DNA of 57,667 bases from Anaeromyces robustus (taxonomy: Eukaryota; Neocallimastigomycota; Neocallimastigomycetes; Neocallimastigales; Neocallimastigaceae), in the NCBI GenBank assembly GCA_002104895.1, contig MCFG01000330.1, positions 22,501 through 80,167 of the forward strand, in the 5' to 3' direction. The notes below the pieces were generated by a model. That model saw only the letters and a program-made list of their open reading frames with translations. It was not told the origin of the DNA and did no database searches. Shown one piece after another: positions 54,501 to 57,667 of the stretch (the stretch's first letter is position 1; each line of letters begins with the position of its first letter). The position numbers and the translations under genes are program-made.

Positions 54501-55046
54501 TTATTATTTTATTTATTAATTATGTTAAATCAAATAAATAATTATTTATTAATTAAATAAAAAATAAATAATTAGTATATAATTTTCAATTCTATCATAT
54601 CTGTATATTACAATATTACCATTTTTTTATAGTAATGAATTGCCTTTTGTCTTGCTTCATTTAATGTTAATAAATAATCACCTATAAAAGTACAAAAATC
54701 TTCGAAATCAAAATATCCTTGACAATTAGAATCATATTGATATATTAATTCTTTAATTTGGCTTTCTGAAACTTCTGGACCCAATTTTTTCTTAATAATT
54801 TATATATATAATTTTTTTTTATTGAAATTTATTTTAGTTAAAAGGAATGTAAATAAATTGTTATTATATATTAAAATTATATATAAAAAAAAATTATTAT
54901 TCTGTTATATTTACTGTAATTTCTACCAAAGATTTTTCTTTTATAAATAATCTATATTCATTATTAGTATTATTTTTCTTTTTTTTTGCATATTTTTCAA
55001 ATAGAATTTGAAATTTCTGTAATTGCCATTCTGTCCACTGTGACAT
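49697..55046 (-). CDS. CC2D2A-type C2/transglutaminase-like protein with EF-hand
   Basis: CC2D2A is a core protein of the ciliary transition zone (MKS module); CEP76 is its shorter relative. Fifteen exons close to 968 residues: 55046-54915, 54790-54620, 54497-54024, 53862-53666, 53513-53408, 53303-53167, 52920-52709, 52503-52394, 52109-51611, 51436-51242, 51089-50978, 50868-50780, 50644-50584, 50384-50107, 49830-49697. An EF-hand loop (DSNCQGYFDFED, residues 64-75) comes first, then a Glu/Asn/Lys tract (about 105-255), a C2 domain (about 305-480, with DPFVRVTLAGESKETTVLIG and KPLWNQDLIFSI), and the inactive transglutaminase-like domain (514-968). The last shows IARFVSLIPSS, LLEHCMILCDLFLGIGCNAY, ITHWNVMTGQSF, NIYFNIQRSENFSR and WNIEDNTKWMPF. 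The WFNIQR-type motif favours CC2D2A over CEP76. The protein is much shorter than animal CC2D2A (about 1600), and the EF-hand is not a standard part of either. Confidence 0.82.
50449..50549. repeat. (AAT)n microsatellite in CC2D2A-type intron
   Basis: About 33 units with one ATC interruption, inside the 50583-50385 intron. Confidence 0.93.
52190..52340. repeat. (AAATA)n pentanucleotide array, about 30 units
   Basis: A pure pentanucleotide array in the 52393-52110 intron of the CC2D2A-type gene. It translates as a hydrophobic YFILF repeat in one frame, which is not real protein. Confidence 0.95.
54130..54470 (-). repeat. In-frame Glu/Asn/Lys coding repeat
   Basis: Coding tandem repeat in exon 3 of the CC2D2A-type gene. 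The block NESSNENKNENEN recurs about four times, then gives way to EKEDEKEDEKE. It separates the EF-hand from the C2 domain and is expected to be a flexible acidic linker. Confidence 0.88.

Positions 55047-57667
<2,621 letters not shown>

Overview
The window is a eukaryotic nuclear segment of extreme A+T content. Its genes are split by many short GT...AG introns (mostly 50-150 nt). Introns and intergenic DNA are full of AAT/ATT, TTTA, TTTATA and AAATA arrays, and some proteins carry in-frame Asn runs. The gene content is that of a flagellated fungus or close relative: a fungal-type Sec14, an RNA polymerase I A49 subunit, and many genes that exist only where cilia exist. This fits an anaerobic gut fungus (Neocallimastigomycota) best. 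A non-flagellate AT-rich amoeba such as Dictyostelium is ruled out by the axonemal genes. The species assignment is inference; splice structures were joined by hand, and every full-length multi-exon model below closes in frame.

Layout. (-) <1-1267 cytosolic carboxypeptidase, cut by the left edge. (-) 2168-7778 EF-hand/WD40 protein of WDR49/CFAP337 type. (-) 8442-10470 RPA49. A 2.1 kb divergent intergenic region. (+) 12603-14920 BTB protein. (-) 15498-21194 DLEC1/CFAP81-like ASH-domain protein. (-) 21678-30265 WDR87/WDR97-like WD40 protein with a long Asn-rich part and a C-terminal helical part. 30266-32582 holds no complete gene, but has a cysteine-containing LRR fragment and a compositionally foreign island. 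(-) 32583-37737 OCRL/INPP5B-type inositol 5-phosphatase. (+) 38157-39672 RSU1-like LRR protein. (+) 39987-45692 TBC1D32/broad-minded. (-) 46522-47484 Sec14. (-) 49697-55046 CC2D2A-type transition-zone protein with an EF-hand. (-) 56947-57667> C-terminus of an Asn-rich protein, cut by the right edge.

How the genes fit together. Five or six of the twelve recognisable genes are expected to work in the flagellum: tubulin deglutamylation (CCP), axoneme or central pair (WDR49-like, DLEC1, probably the WDR97-like gene), ciliary signalling (TBC1D32) and transition zone (CC2D2A). OCRL-type phosphatases also act at the ciliary base. RPA49 and Sec14 are housekeeping genes. RSU1 belongs to the integrin-adhesome set (ILK-PINCH-parvin) best known in animals. 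No RNA genes, CRISPR arrays or intact transposons were found.
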